From: Balanoglossus misakiensis
Lineage: Eukaryota > Hemichordata
Direction of reading: 5' to 3'
Assembly: GCA_040954595.2 (NCBI GenBank)
Contig: CM082586.2
Coordinates: 5,270,001-5,334,000, forward strand
DNA length: 64,000 nt
The notes below the pieces were generated by a model that worked only from the letters and a program-made list of their open reading frames with translations, had not been told where the DNA came from and made no database searches. Shown in pieces: positions 25,217 through 38,102 of this stretch; position 1 is the first letter of the stretch; each line of letters starts with the position of its first letter. A program made the position numbers and the translations under genes.

Positions 25217-27964
25217 TCACGACGTATCGCCGCAGGGTGTGACGTGCAGTCGGATAACGCCATTGTTATGCAAATCGACGTAAGACTGAAACTCGGCGGG
25301 GATGTCATGGTGGGCCTTGTTCAGGGGCTTCGCGCCCTCGTCATGGTAATGATACAAGAGAGGCTTGCCATCCGGGTCCTCTGAAAAAGGCCAGTAACCA
25401 TAGAGATGAATCTCCTCACAAATGCTCATCGCAGCGGTGAAAAGAATTAACCCTGCAGATTTTGTAAAAAAAAAAAACACCACAAAATTGTGAATCTTGT
25501 TCGTATAGAATGTGGATCTGTACCCATGTCGGTCTGGTCACCCTTAAAATATGCCTCAGTAGTTTATTCCTTTAGAGACCTGAAAGTTCCCCAGCCATAT
25601 ATTCCATCACCCAAAAGCGAAAGTACCCAAGCGCACCCCTTTCCATTATCAGGCCGCATTTTTCCAAGACAAGCGGATATTATACATAATATGTTGAATG
25701 TCAATGGACCTTCGTAATTGCTGTCTTCCTTGACTGTGGCTGATCAAATATTAACGCACTGGCGAATCCGTATGGTTAATAATTCAAAGTATGTGCCACT
25801 CAACACGGATGTGGCTAAGCTTAGAAATATGAAATTCATCAAAAAGTAATATTTTTCGTCCCACGTAGCTCTGCATGTAAAACCGTCTTACCCGTTGTTG
25901 ATCTTTCTTCCTGGATGTTGTGTTGGGACCTCCAGTACTGCCTGACCAACTCCATGTGAACCGGATGCGGAAATACCGCCTTGATGCCCACGTTATTCAG
26001 AATGTCTTGCGCCTTGAAGGAGAGCCTCTTGCAGTATGGATAGGAGAAAGCCGGAAAGTACACGGTAGCGTTCGGGTACTCGCTTGTCATGTGGTCCAGG
26101 AAACGCTGGGCTCCGGTGTCTGCGAGTTCTTCATACCTGGCGCGCGGAGGAAAACATGTCACGTGACGCAGAATGTGAACTACTAGTTTATAGCTAAACA
26201 TGTAAAAAAAGTTGATTTTCGGTGAAACTAAAAGAAGGTTTAAACGTTTACGTACTTTAGCCTAAGGATAGTTGGATTGCACGTGATGAAGTCTGTCTTC
26301 GAACCGACGTCTTCAGAAAAGGGTAGCACCCCAGGAAGATTATATCTGAAATAAAAGACAATACGTGTACCGATATCAAAGATGTATGACTAGCATTTTC
26401 CTGTAGGGCATGCGCACGCACACACTTGTCGACAGAAGTGAGAGGCCTACCCCTGTCTTTTAACAATAGTCTTACCTGATCACGAAATCTGCCTTGTCTA
26501 TGGCTTGGCCACATTTACTGCCCAGTAGAACTCCACTGTTTCCCACCAAGCTGCATTTATTGAACGATTTCTTTTGGTACGGCATTTTCTGGAAGGGAGA
26601 GTTTAAATCACAAGTAAGAAATCATAGCATATCACCGGGGACAAAACATGTAACTGCAATTTTGGTATTTTTCTGAAATTCACTGTCTATGCAAGTTTCA
26701 CCTCACCTTGCTGCAAATTCAAAGCTTGGAAACTTGATGCGCGTTTTTATAAAGATATAATTGCCGAATAATTTTCACGATAGCAGTATGTTTTAATATA
26801 TTTCAAATGTGGACAGTAAATAATACACACGTGCTAATTATTGTAATACTTTGAATCCGTATCAATAATACCTGTGGAAGTCTTTGGTAAATATCTGTTT
26901 TCACTTTCGCCCGTGCTCTTGGTATAGCTTCATATGGTATGTACTCGTTGAGTTGAACGTTGTCTTGCGTTAATAAAAACATATCACTCGTGTTACAGTT
27001 TTTCTCTAGATGGGACCTACAGGAATGAAATCAGATATATATATATATATTTATTTTCAGAGAATAATATTTAAATAATAACACATGTAAGCGAGGGCAC
27101 TATCATAGTGATTTTAGCCTGCATCATGGATGGTGATTTCTGAACATAATAATGATAGTGCAGCGTGTGTTATGTGGTCAGAAAGCACCGGCCCCAGCCA
27201 AGAGCACCAACCAATAAATGTCTGAAGGACCCTGTGTCTACCTCAAGAATAGTAACACTGCTTATGCAGAAACTATGTTTACACACATTTTCTCTGGCTG
27301 TACGCATTGAGACATAATAGTGTTGAATGGAGTGAACGGAGTGGTTACTATGGTTTGGCAAACGATATGATATCACTGTAGGGTCGTGTGTTTATCAATT
27401 TGGCGAGTACAGATTGCATTTTGATAAGTGCGTGATTTTTGAAATAAGGAAAATAAGGCAACCTCACCTGAACTCGTCCGCTGCCGTGGAATTAAAACTC
27501 CAATTTTGACGAATCGTTGTGAACGCCATTTTACCATCTTCCCTCTTTCCCGGATCACCACTTGGCTTGTCTTCGCCTTGCATAAAGGAAAGCCGGTTTG
27601 ATCCATTAACTGCTATTCCGGAAACATTGCCCGAGCGAGCTTTAGCACCAATCCCATTAAGATTATCCGTGTCCTTGGCAACAGAATGTTGGACGGAGAG
27701 TTGGTTCGTTCCAATGTCTGAAACATTAGCGAGCTTCGCTGTTGAATTGCGCAAGACACGGATGGCTTTATGGGACGATATGATTATCAACTCCTTCAAA
27801 CTGCCCTGGACTCGGTTCTGAGCCCTCGCATTGTTGTTAGTCCTCCCCGGTTTGAAGTTGTAACCCGTCATAGTTGTATCTTGCAGCATTAGCCCCACAA
27901 GGAGCACGCAATTGAACACTCCGATCAGTAGCAGTAGGGTTAACGTCCCCGATCGATTCAGCAT
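25217..27964 (-). CDS. ST-C: alpha-2,8-sialyltransferase-like (GT29, ST8Sia-type), canonical VGNSG
   Basis: Exons 27468-27964, 26872-27016, 26476-26588, 26256-26345, 25892-26136 and 25217-25452 join in frame to 441 residues. Exon 1 (166 aa) has an anchor around residues 7-27 and a stem ending NWSFNSTAADEFR. Motif L (about 215-282) reads KKSFNKCSLVGNSG and DKADFVIR, then YNLPGVLPFSEDVG. The Asn of VGNSG is kept, and the NLPGVLP stretch is nearer to vertebrate ST8Sia NLPP than the NLATVRxF of its paralogs. Exon 6 has motif S (MSICEEIHLYGYWPF) and motif VS HHDIPAEF. Motif III reads HYHD rather than HYYD/HYFD. All introns are GT-AG. A TTTTTTTCAG acceptor near 28021 suggests a 5' noncoding exon. 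It is the innermost gene of the minus-strand arm. Confidence 0.88.
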
Positions 27965-30900
27965 GGTGCCCCAGTCACCTTGATATAGTGTAACGGCTCA
28001 CATTGTCAGCGTTTCATTCTGAAAAAAACACACACGATAAAAACACGTTGATGTCTATAGAAATCATGAAAGGCGCCGTGGCTTCGTTTATATGTGCTTT
28101 CAAGCTCGTAAACTACTGTGTACTAGATCTGGTATAGCCCCCAAATCACTGAATAAATGACATTTTCCATATCCTATCTCCGGAATTGTACCTGTACGAC
28201 AGGGTATCAGGAGCCGCACCGGTTGTATTTACCTAGGTCATTTCGAAAAGGGAGCGGTTGGTTATGGTATAAACGTGTCAACAGCATCCGTAAGTTGCCA
28301 TGAAGGAGTCACGCGCTTGTTTTGCTACATAGGTCGTGATCCTCACCGTATATTAACTCATACTCACCCTATTACTTTACAACACTCGTCACTAATACCA
28401 GTACCTAAGAATCTTTGACCACAGGACCTAAAAATACAGATCCAACAGCCTCGACCAAACTAAACAGAAGTAGCGGAGTACAAGGTTACTATGTACACAC
28501 TACAAAGACGAAAAACACACTCTATATCAGAATAGTGAGTCGGGGTCAGAGGGCATGCGCCGAGGTAAATCGAGGTAGCAATGGCGGCTTAGTTTACTAC
28601 CGACTATAAGTATACATATTGACATATGATGTTGGCAGACGAGTGAAGTGTAATTACATTTTAAACAACGTATGCGTCATATAAACTAAATTCACTATAT
28701 ACAGAAAGGAGTGAAACATTTAATGGCACTTCATGGCGTAGAGTGACCAAAAGCAGCGTTAATATGAAAAGGAAATTTCACCTATTTTGCTGGCACATGT
28801 CACACACCAACGGGCATAGGCCCACTACCATTGTGTTGTTATGCAACCTGTTCATAGAACAAATATAAGTTTGCCCACGGTGTGTGTGGAGAGAGCGTGA
28901 TTTACTTAATCACCTGTCATAAGTGAAAGAACCCCGATATTAACATATCAATTCCAACACAGAACTGATGAATGGAACACTGTGTACGTGTACCACCTGG
29001 AACAGATTTCCGTCGAAAATCCCATATAAACACTTGCCGACATGAAAATGGTGCGGTCGGTGGTAAAAAGTCGTAGCTTTCAGCATTTCTTGTGTTAAGC
29101 ATTTGCCGAAACACAGTGGTTGCAATTTTGAGGCCATGCGTGTTTATGTTGTAGCTGCATGGACACAATGGGCAATTTGAGACTGTCGTCTAGGTGTAGG
29201 GACGCACGAGATTGTGTTACCGACAATTTTTGTTCGACTACATGAACCCGCGGATAATGTCAGGTTTGAATTCATGTTTTTTTTTTGCCTGTAGTGTAGG
29301 TTACCTGATTACTCAGAACAAGCTTATCTTTTTTCTCGGCCGAACGAACACAGAAACATCGAACCGTGCCAGTAGTCGATTTGTTCCCAAAGGCACGGTT
29401 ACAGGTAATGATCTGTTTACCTCCACGGCGGAAAAGGGGAACGGAACATTTGAGATGACTAACGACGTTGAAAGCGTAAACTAAAAAACAGAATGCATGG
29501 TTACCATCGTTTGTTTAATACCGATTCAAACTCAACCCAAGTCGGGTGAGATTGGCCACCAGCCATCTCTTCTATGTAATGAGTTGACAGACGAAGAACT
29601 TGTCGCAGTGAATGGAAAGATTCACATCATGAAAGACGCTGACCTACCTGGATACCCCGGCGCCCATGACCGACTATACTGGATGTTAAAGATTTAGCAA
29701 TGTGCGGGCGCTGTCGCGTTTCGCCACCTTCAACCCTTACCATTATTGGCTTGGTCACAGTCCCTCAAGAAAATGTCCTTCACCAATGTCCTTCAGCAGA
29801 GATAGTGGCGTCCTTCACCAAATGGCGACACCCTTCGGCTTATCTCCTCAATCCTTTACGTAAAACTCTCACCCTGTGCCCAGGCTGTTGCGTTCGTAAA
29901 TAGTCCCATTGTCCTTTACTGTCCGTCGTTCTCATAAAGGACACGCTGACATTTATGTCAAATGTCGCGCTAGCTAACTTAGAGTAATAAGTCTACGTTT
30001 TGTCAAAAAAATCCTTGAACAAACAGTCTGGGCTTTTCAAGTAAGTCGCACATTTTTTTGCTGATGTCTTTCAACTGGTCATTCCTGGAATTTCTTACAG
30101 AACCTGTTGTATGGTCTTAGATTCTTTTCACGTTTCACGTCATTTTTCGTGTGTCCGGGAACGACGGATACGTTTATTTACCAGAGTTACGAAAATTAAA
30201 CAAATGAAACGGGAATTTGTATTTTCGTGTTGGCAGTTCCTGTTGAAACGCGTTGACTACTGTCGCGACTCAATTCACAGTGAAATGCCGACGATGACCT
30301 GTGTTGCCGCCCCCCCCACCACCACCCCAACCCCTAAGGCTAAACACACTGAAGTTTACTGCGAAACATATTAACTCGTGGGCATGCCGAATCGTTGGAA
30401 ACTGAGCCGGAATAAGACCCTTGGCTTTGAGGTGGTAGCCAATAGTGAGTGGGCGGTTGGGTGTGGGGGTATAGGTGCGGCCTACGGCACGGTGAGCAGG
30501 TTGTTAGATCACGTGCTAACACATGATGGCAGCTACTAGTATATATATACGGATTTCTATCTCTCTGTGCCTCTGTTCGTGCGTGTGGATGTGAGCGTCT
30601 AGTCTGTCTGTGCCATCGACAGTGTCCCAGGCTCATCAAGTAAGTGCTCATTTGCATAATTAATTGTTGTGGTTAGTGGTATATAACCAAATTGGACGCA
30701 ATTTGGGACGGACATTGATTATTAATGTACCGTACAATAATTAGTACTGCCACTTCGCCGTATTTTGTCAAAAACTTCATATCTATTTAATGAACTTTTG
30801 TAATTAGTGAAACATTTCTAAAGTTACTCCCCGAAAATTGATGATGAACGCTAACAAGTATGATGCATAATTTATCTAATTAATACTGCTCCAAAAGGAT

Positions 30901-33900
30901 GCAGCTCGTTACAGATAGGGTGCCGATCTCTCAATAGCATTTCATTAAAAGATAGAATAGCTTCGTGAAACTTTAACGCCAATATGCCTATTTCCCACAG
31001 GATTTGAGTACTTTCACTTCGTTTCTTCTTTTGACTGTTTTCCAACACAGCTTCCCTTTGTTGTTGGTAGTAACCGTGGGTGAATGACTAGCTTTCAAAT
31101 GCAAAGGGGGTTCCGATAGCTATGCGTTCACTTGTTCAACCCCTACGATGACCCATAGCGATAGGAAATTCAACGTTAACCGGCTGTAATCATGCTTGCC
31201 GAGATAGGACTGAATACGGCCTTGTTACCGGATCTTGACCTGTTGTGACGAAGCACACACCGAGCCACTGAAACCCCATGTCCAAAATACTCGCGTCAGT
31301 CACATCGCCCAGAAGAAAAACTACTCGAAATTATAATTAACAAAACGTTTCTTCAGCTGGGAATTAATTGTACTAATAAAAGATTTCCCGCTCATTGCGA
31401 GATCTCACGAGACTTGTTTAATGTTCTCGCTAGTATTTAGAACGGAAACATCAACTGGTTGAATGTGAAAAACATCAATTGTTGTGATATCTGCAATTTT
31501 ATGTTTTGTTGCTCATTGATTATTCTTGCTTTTGGCCAAAAAAGTCTTTTTCAAAAACGCTTTTCCTGATCGTGAATTATACATAGCAGCTGCTATTCAT
31601 AGTCTTCTTCAGAAACATTTGCCCTGGTCGTGAATTATGTATATTATCTTCTATTCTGACTTAGTACCCCGCGGCGAACAACCATGAAACGCCCACGACT
31701 ACTTTTCAACTCTTATATCATAATTGATAGCGTTGTGTAGTTTTACACAGTGTCATATCATTTTTTTTTATCAGTCTATAATAAGAGCAAGACGAGTTCC
31801 CGTTACTTGTGTATTCGCTATCCGCGACATGATATGCCGTGGTCCCTGCTGAGGCTTTCTGAAATCACTTCGAGATCCGTCTACAGGGTCAAAGTGCTGT
31901 GTGTACACCTATTTCGGGTTCATAGACCTCCCCCCCTCCGAGCTTTAAAAACGTCCCATATTTGTTCAAGCTTGCTTCATCGCCCTTTTCGGAGGGGGGC
32001 TGATTTAACATGCTGACGTTTCCAATATGGCGCAAATCCCAATTAACTTGTGTCGGAGACAGAAATAATTCTCGTCTGTCTTAGATGAATCATCGTGGAT
32101 ATCAATTCCATGTAATCAAGCTCGTCAGATGCTTAGAACTACATGCACTGTATGGGCCATATAGGATAACATATGTGTTTCCCATAACCCCGGTAATACA
32201 CGATTGTGGTGTTTCGTGTTTCGAAATTCAGGCGTAGTTCATGTTCACAAGCAAGGCACGCTGTGGGGGAAAACTGTAGTTTAATAATAAATAAAAATAT
32301 TTGAAAAAAAGCTTCGACGATTTTCTACTTGCGATTTGACAGTCAGATCGATGCAGAACTCTAGTCTGCGAATTTGTCTAGCGTAATAGTATATGCCCTA
32401 CACACCACGATTTCGCTCTTTTTGACCTCGGAATGACTTTTACTATTAAGGCGGATAATAGAGTCGAGTCAACATCGGGTCGTGCCACAGATTAATTTCA
32501 CGCTTTCATAACTTGCGTTTAATTAGAATAAATGAACATTAAGAACGAAGAGTTAATATAAACGAGATGTCAATCACTCAAAAAGGTAAAGGCCAAATTT
32601 ACCCGATCGTTATCATATACGCGGGCGTGTCTACAACTACAAGTTTGGAGACGGTCATTTTAAGCAAAGTCCAGTCACTGCAGGAAAAAAAATCATGACG
32701 TGCGTACGCGAATGATTTGAGCTTGCAATTTGAGTATCGTTGTGGGTATGAATTTATTCGTCGTAGGGGAAGTGAAACGTATTTTTGCTGCTTGAAATGA
32801 GTTTCCCTCATTTCCTTCATACTAAACCAGCACGTAATAAAAAGAAAGGCCTCTCGGAGCCAAACAAACAGAATTGAATGTTTGCCGCAACGCGCCACAC
32901 GCTGATGTCGGCCCGATTATCTGGATCGACTCGTTATACAGGAGGAGATTGCCATGGTAACCTTGAATCCACTCTGCCGCGCCGGCTCGTCATCTATAGA
33001 ACAAAAGGCAACGGTTTGCCGCGCTACGTCAAGTAATGCAGACTCCTCATTATATTAACAATGTTGGGTCACGTGGTCATTTCTGAGGCGTTTAATCAGT
33101 ACGGCGGCAGCTGCGGACGTGTTTAGCATCAGAGCCAGCGATGAGGCCTGGTCGAAAAGAGCGAGATTTTGGTATTTCTTTGCGAATGATCACCCTCAGC
33201 CGAGGCAAAGGACCTGGTGTCTAGGCTAGAGAGGAAGGGAACAGTCCGGTACGCGAGCGTGGTTTCTCGTTGACGGCGCACCGCGTGAGAGATGACAACT
33301 GAAGTCGCTCTGGCGTCTTGCGGGATCTTAATACACACTGGTGCGGCAGAGAAACAGGATTTATTCGAGGTAGGCCTCAATGGAAGACTTGTGCACGTTC
33401 TAATTCTTGAGATAGTGGGGGCTAATGAATCGGTCGACCTCAAGCCCGTATATAAACGCCATCTCGGTAGTTTGTTGTTTACGGCAGGCATGGGTGTGAC
33501 TTGAGCGAAGACGTCATCATCATTCCATGCGGTATGACAAATCTATTACACGCGTGTGAGAATGGGGCACCGCTGTCTCGATTTCCCGTGATGCCTGCCA
33601 AAGAACATCTCAACAGGTTGATATCACGCTACCTGTGTGTTTTTTATGGGGGGTTGAATCGAATGAGGAACTTGTCAGTTTTTAGACATTCACTTCCTCA
33701 AAGGTCGAATACCCCATTAATCACCCCCCTCCCAACAAATCATGTTCCATTCAAAAGTAACTTCCTTGTCAAGATACATGTACAGATGTCGTTATCCCTG
33801 GGGCCATTTTCTCGGTCGTGGGCAGTCTTCCAAGTGGAAACGGGCATCACTGCAAATAAAACCCTTCTGCAAAGGTTGAGGAGTCGTGTTTCCAAGAAAA

Positions 33901-36900
33901 TTAGTCATGCTCGTACCTTCTTGTGTTTTTCCCCCACATCTGTTATATATTCTGTGCCACACGCAATTAATTTAATGAGTTATTATCTCGCATATGGAAA
34001 GTATAAACCGATTCCTCACTCAAAGAAAAAAAATGGAAAGCAACGGATCTGTTTATACATCTATTAGCTCACTCTCCGCCATATCATCGTTCTATTCGTT
34101 GTTTTCAGGCCGCCATTGAACAAGACCGAATTTGCACATCGCATTTTCACCTTTGCGACGAAATTCAAAATCCACGAGGAAACAAAATAATCAGGTGATC
34201 AGTTCACAGGGCCTTGCATAGTTATTACGCGTCCTCCCTTGGGTTTTGTCCAGGCTCACGCTGCCTGATTTGTTTGTCCTCAGATCCATCAATCAAACTT
34301 TCCGAACAATTATTCCTCAAAGATAAATTACTATGAACGCGTTATTCAGTAGCGTTAATGCACTCGCTGCGATGATAACGACACGACCACCGACGCTGCG
34401 TTTTTTAATGTGGCGATATATCTTTGCCTTTATACTGAACAACCCAGCAATCGCAATAACACCAGTGCTTGAAATTATAATGCTTAGCGTAGCAATGATG
34501 CTACATGTTACCTGTATAAGTGTCAATAATGTTTGTACATGATGTTTAATATCTGGTGGAAGTAGATATTGATCAAAGCATGCCGCGTACGTTGTTATTG
34601 GTTTGAGACGACAGGGGAAATATTTGTGTAATTAGCTTCGATCATTCTCGCCACAAATAACACATGCATGGTAGCGGCTCTAAATGAATATTTTGTGCCT
34701 TGCAGTCAACATATTCCTTATCTCCTCTTCACATCATTCCCGTTCGCAAACACGTAATCGCTGGGAAAAATCTGGAGTAGTGACGTATACAACGTGATAT
34801 GCATGACGTCACAACGTTGTACAATACGACAACACGCTAAAATTATACCAGTATTGCTATTTGTCGGTTCGCTTCCCTGATCGAGAGCGTCGCAACAGAA
34901 GATTTCCAAACTGGGTGTTTCTTTCTGGTTCACTTGTACAACTGGACCGTTGACCTGCTTTGACGGCCAGGCATTCATATTCAAATCGCCACCGCAGTTC
35001 TTTTCCTGCCCGCATTAATTATTTATAACACACGACGTTTGGGAATGCGCAATGACAATGTACGAAGTTAAATTTCTCTAGCTGCCACTTAGCAAGCTTC
35101 GTCTAGATAATAATATTATAATCCCATGCGGTGATAGTCACTTTTCGATTTCTGACGCTAATTCGTGTTACGTAATCATTTCTCTTTTAATTAACAGAGA
35201 AGCTTAACTAATAAGATCATCCGAAAGTGTACTGTGAACGGGGGATATAACAAACAGAATTAAACCGTCAAATCAAATCTGATATAATTTTACAATATAT
35301 AATTTTTCATTGAGCAACATAGCCAGGGAGAAACTCCGGCTATATGTTATGATAGTTATTTTACACCGCGTTATGCGCTTGCGTTATCTTCCGTTCTCGG
35401 CTCTCCTACCACACCCAACTTAAAAGCGTTCCACGCGTGCCTTTCTAATAAATCCCATAAATAAATTATGTTAATTATTTTCATTAATTTAAATTTCATT
35501 TACTGTCTTAATGTTTTTTTTTTCATTAACTTTTCAAAACATTTGCAGCGGTATATTTACAGTTTCACATTAAAGCTAAAGTTGCCATGTAATTAATTAA
35601 GACCGCGGGGTGTACTGCGTAATATGACTGCCAACGTACCAGAGTTTATATTTAACCTTGACAGAGGATTATAAGCTGTCCAAATAACACAAAGAAATAT
35701 TTCAAAAATACCCTTTACATTTTCGAGATCACATCAAAGACAGTTGTTTGAGGAATCTCATACGCCAGAACGACCCATTGGTTCCGATGTGCAGGGGTGA
35801 TGGCGCTTTCCAAATAACAGTCAAAGTTTTAACGTGTCCCGTGCATGCTACCCTGTACCGTACCCCTCTGAGGTCGATATGTCAACATCGCACGGCTGCT
35901 GTCAGAACGATGTCACTTGGGGGCTGCCAGAGGGTGATTTCTTCGGAATCGTGCCGTTCCCCGAGACTAGATTCAAAATCAATAGCCCTGACACTAACCA
36001 TTGACTGGATAGACCTTTCCCCTAACTGTACACGAATTGCGTGTCGTCCGCGTTCGATATGCATAAAAAAATATGTACGTCATATATAGATTTCACCGGT
36101 GAACGCCAACTTTAATGACCTAGAATTATGATCGATAAAACAGAAGTGTAATACCACGAGTCGGAACATTGCTCTGTTTAATAAATCTCGAGTGTGCGTA
36201 GTCAAGGTTTTGTGACAATATGTGTCAGAAATGAAATGAATGTTTCGAGGGGGATGGTCATTTAGGCTTTGGCGACAGAATGACAGAACTAAACCCGTGG
36301 TTAGTTTGAGACGCAACTCAACGAATTTCATTTGAGCCTCTCCCAATGTCTGAACGTAATGGTAGACAGGCTAGATCGCATAACAGGACTGCAGGTCAAC
36401 AAAAAAAAAACAATCTGCAATAACTCACGTCTGGAACGCACGCTGCTTTCATTACTGACCTCAGAAACATGCGAAATCGAATAAGCTCGACGGTTGAACT
36501 TATTTAAAGCAGTAAGTGCCCCGGGGACAGTGAGATTTTCAGAAAAACTGTTGAGGAGTCTTTTCGTAAACAAAGAAGAAACATAGTCTTCAGCGACCTG
36601 TTTTCATTTAAAAAATCGCTACTCTATATTTTCTCCGCATAGAATGGCGCCATTTTGAATTTCTAAATTGAGGCAACTTTGCTCTTTAGTTCAAAATGTT
36701 GACTGGTAACCCCCCCCCCCTTTTTTTTTGTTTATATTAAGACAGAATAATCTACAGATGTCCTGGGCAAAATATGGGAAAGGATTTTAGAAAGGATTTT
36801 TCGAAGCGTGTACTACCTTAAGCGGGATCAAATTCCAGCGACCCGTGTTAAATGTTAACATGTAGTAAATCTTGTCGGATAGGACCCACCTTTAACATTT

Positions 36901-38102
36901 TACTGTGTGTTGGTGTGTTGGACATATGCTCACAGTACAAATAGTTGAAACTGTTGCCTTTTGAAGTTGTGACGGAGCCCAACGCATCAGAGACGTTTCA
37001 GCGCCATAGTGTGAGTAATCTCGAGTTAAACTGAAATGTAAGTAACAATTTCGTTCGCTGTGACTGATTTTAGAAGGGCGCGACACTCTCTCGTATTAGA
37101 CTTAGTCAGACAGTCACACAGCCCACGGAGAAGACTGTCTTGCGTCGCCATAACGAATAGCACGACGAGATACAAGTGGTTTCCAGACGTTCAGAACGCT
37201 ACAATGGTGACATAGCTGCATCCCATGGGGCCAAAAATAGATATCCAGCCTCTAGCACTTGGTCAGAATAGCAAACAATTCGGATACTTTTTCCCTGGAA
37301 AGCTGCTAAGCTCGATAACTACATGTATCCGGCTGTGGGTGCCAGGACTTCATTGACATGGGCAAACATGCGTCATCGTTCCCCGCTGCGGTATTGCGCA
37401 AATAATCATGATATTTTCTACGAACTGAGGCAGGACCCGCGCAAACGTGTCCATGGCATGTGACCTGCGTACAGCAATCTAACGGTTAATCCTCGTTGGG
37501 ACCAGTGCACACGGCAAACATCTCAAACGTGCAAGTATTCACACAAACTATCACCGGTTAGGGAGATAACAAAATCGATCAATAAGTGCTTTCAAAAACT
37601 ACGTTTCTATTGGTCAGTGATGTCCACTGGTATTTCGTTGGGTTCGGCAGGTGGGAAATCTCGGACACGGTAGGTGCCGAGTTTGAATAACGTACAGCAA
37701 AGGAGTATTTAGATAACCGTACCTGACCAAGATGTGATTCATGCCCAAAACGAAACCAACCAATACATCAAATCACGGTCCTGTGTGGAGTGAACGCGTG
37801 ATCAAATTGTACATTCAAATATTGACTCAGCCCTATCAGTTTTAAATACAATTTGTATATATCGACCATTTGAATTTATCGCATAGCGTACGTACGAACA
37901 AGCGGTGGAAAGAAAGAAGATATACAGAGAGGGAGAGAGTAACTAACATTCAAACGTGGCTGACTGTTCGCAAGTTAAAACTGTAGGCAGACCTTTTATG
38001 TACTTCATGAGTAAGTATTCTTGCTCGCGTATTTAATTACAAGGCAACTCTTTATATATTTTTACAGACTGAAGATTAACGAGACAAACCGTGCCACAGA
38101 TC
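27965..38102. other. Central spacer between the two divergent sialyltransferase arms
   Basis: About 10.1 kb lies between the outward-facing starts of ST-C and ST-D. It must contain both promoters. I found no exon with a recognisable domain on either strand, and no sialyltransferase remnant. Open frames of 60-190 codons occur (for example 33501-34067) but lack motifs. Local features are an 11 bp inverted repeat at 31931-31941/31989-31999, a 58 bp imperfect duplication at 31543-31658, poly-C runs near 30310 and 36710, and a YY1-like GCGCCATTTTG near 36650. Confidence 0.5.
31543..31658. repeat. 58 bp imperfect tandem duplication
   Basis: Two adjacent blocks begin AGTCTT and share TTCAxAAAC, CCTGxTCGTGAATTAT and CTATTC at a constant 58 bp offset, with roughly three quarters of positions identical by eye. 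Confidence 0.6.

Noticed and set aside
31931-31999. 11 bp inverted repeat (CCCCCCTCCGA) considered as a second MITE
   Set aside because: Arms are short and G/C-homopolymeric, and no target-site duplication is visible.
33501-34067. 188-codon open frame in the central spacer
   Set aside because: No domain, no codon pattern like the neighbouring genes and no convincing splice partners; long frames of this size are expected by chance in 10 kb.
34317-34542. Hydrophobic open frames on both strands that could be small membrane proteins
   Set aside because: The two strands mirror each other, which points to composition rather than coding, and no conserved motif is visible.
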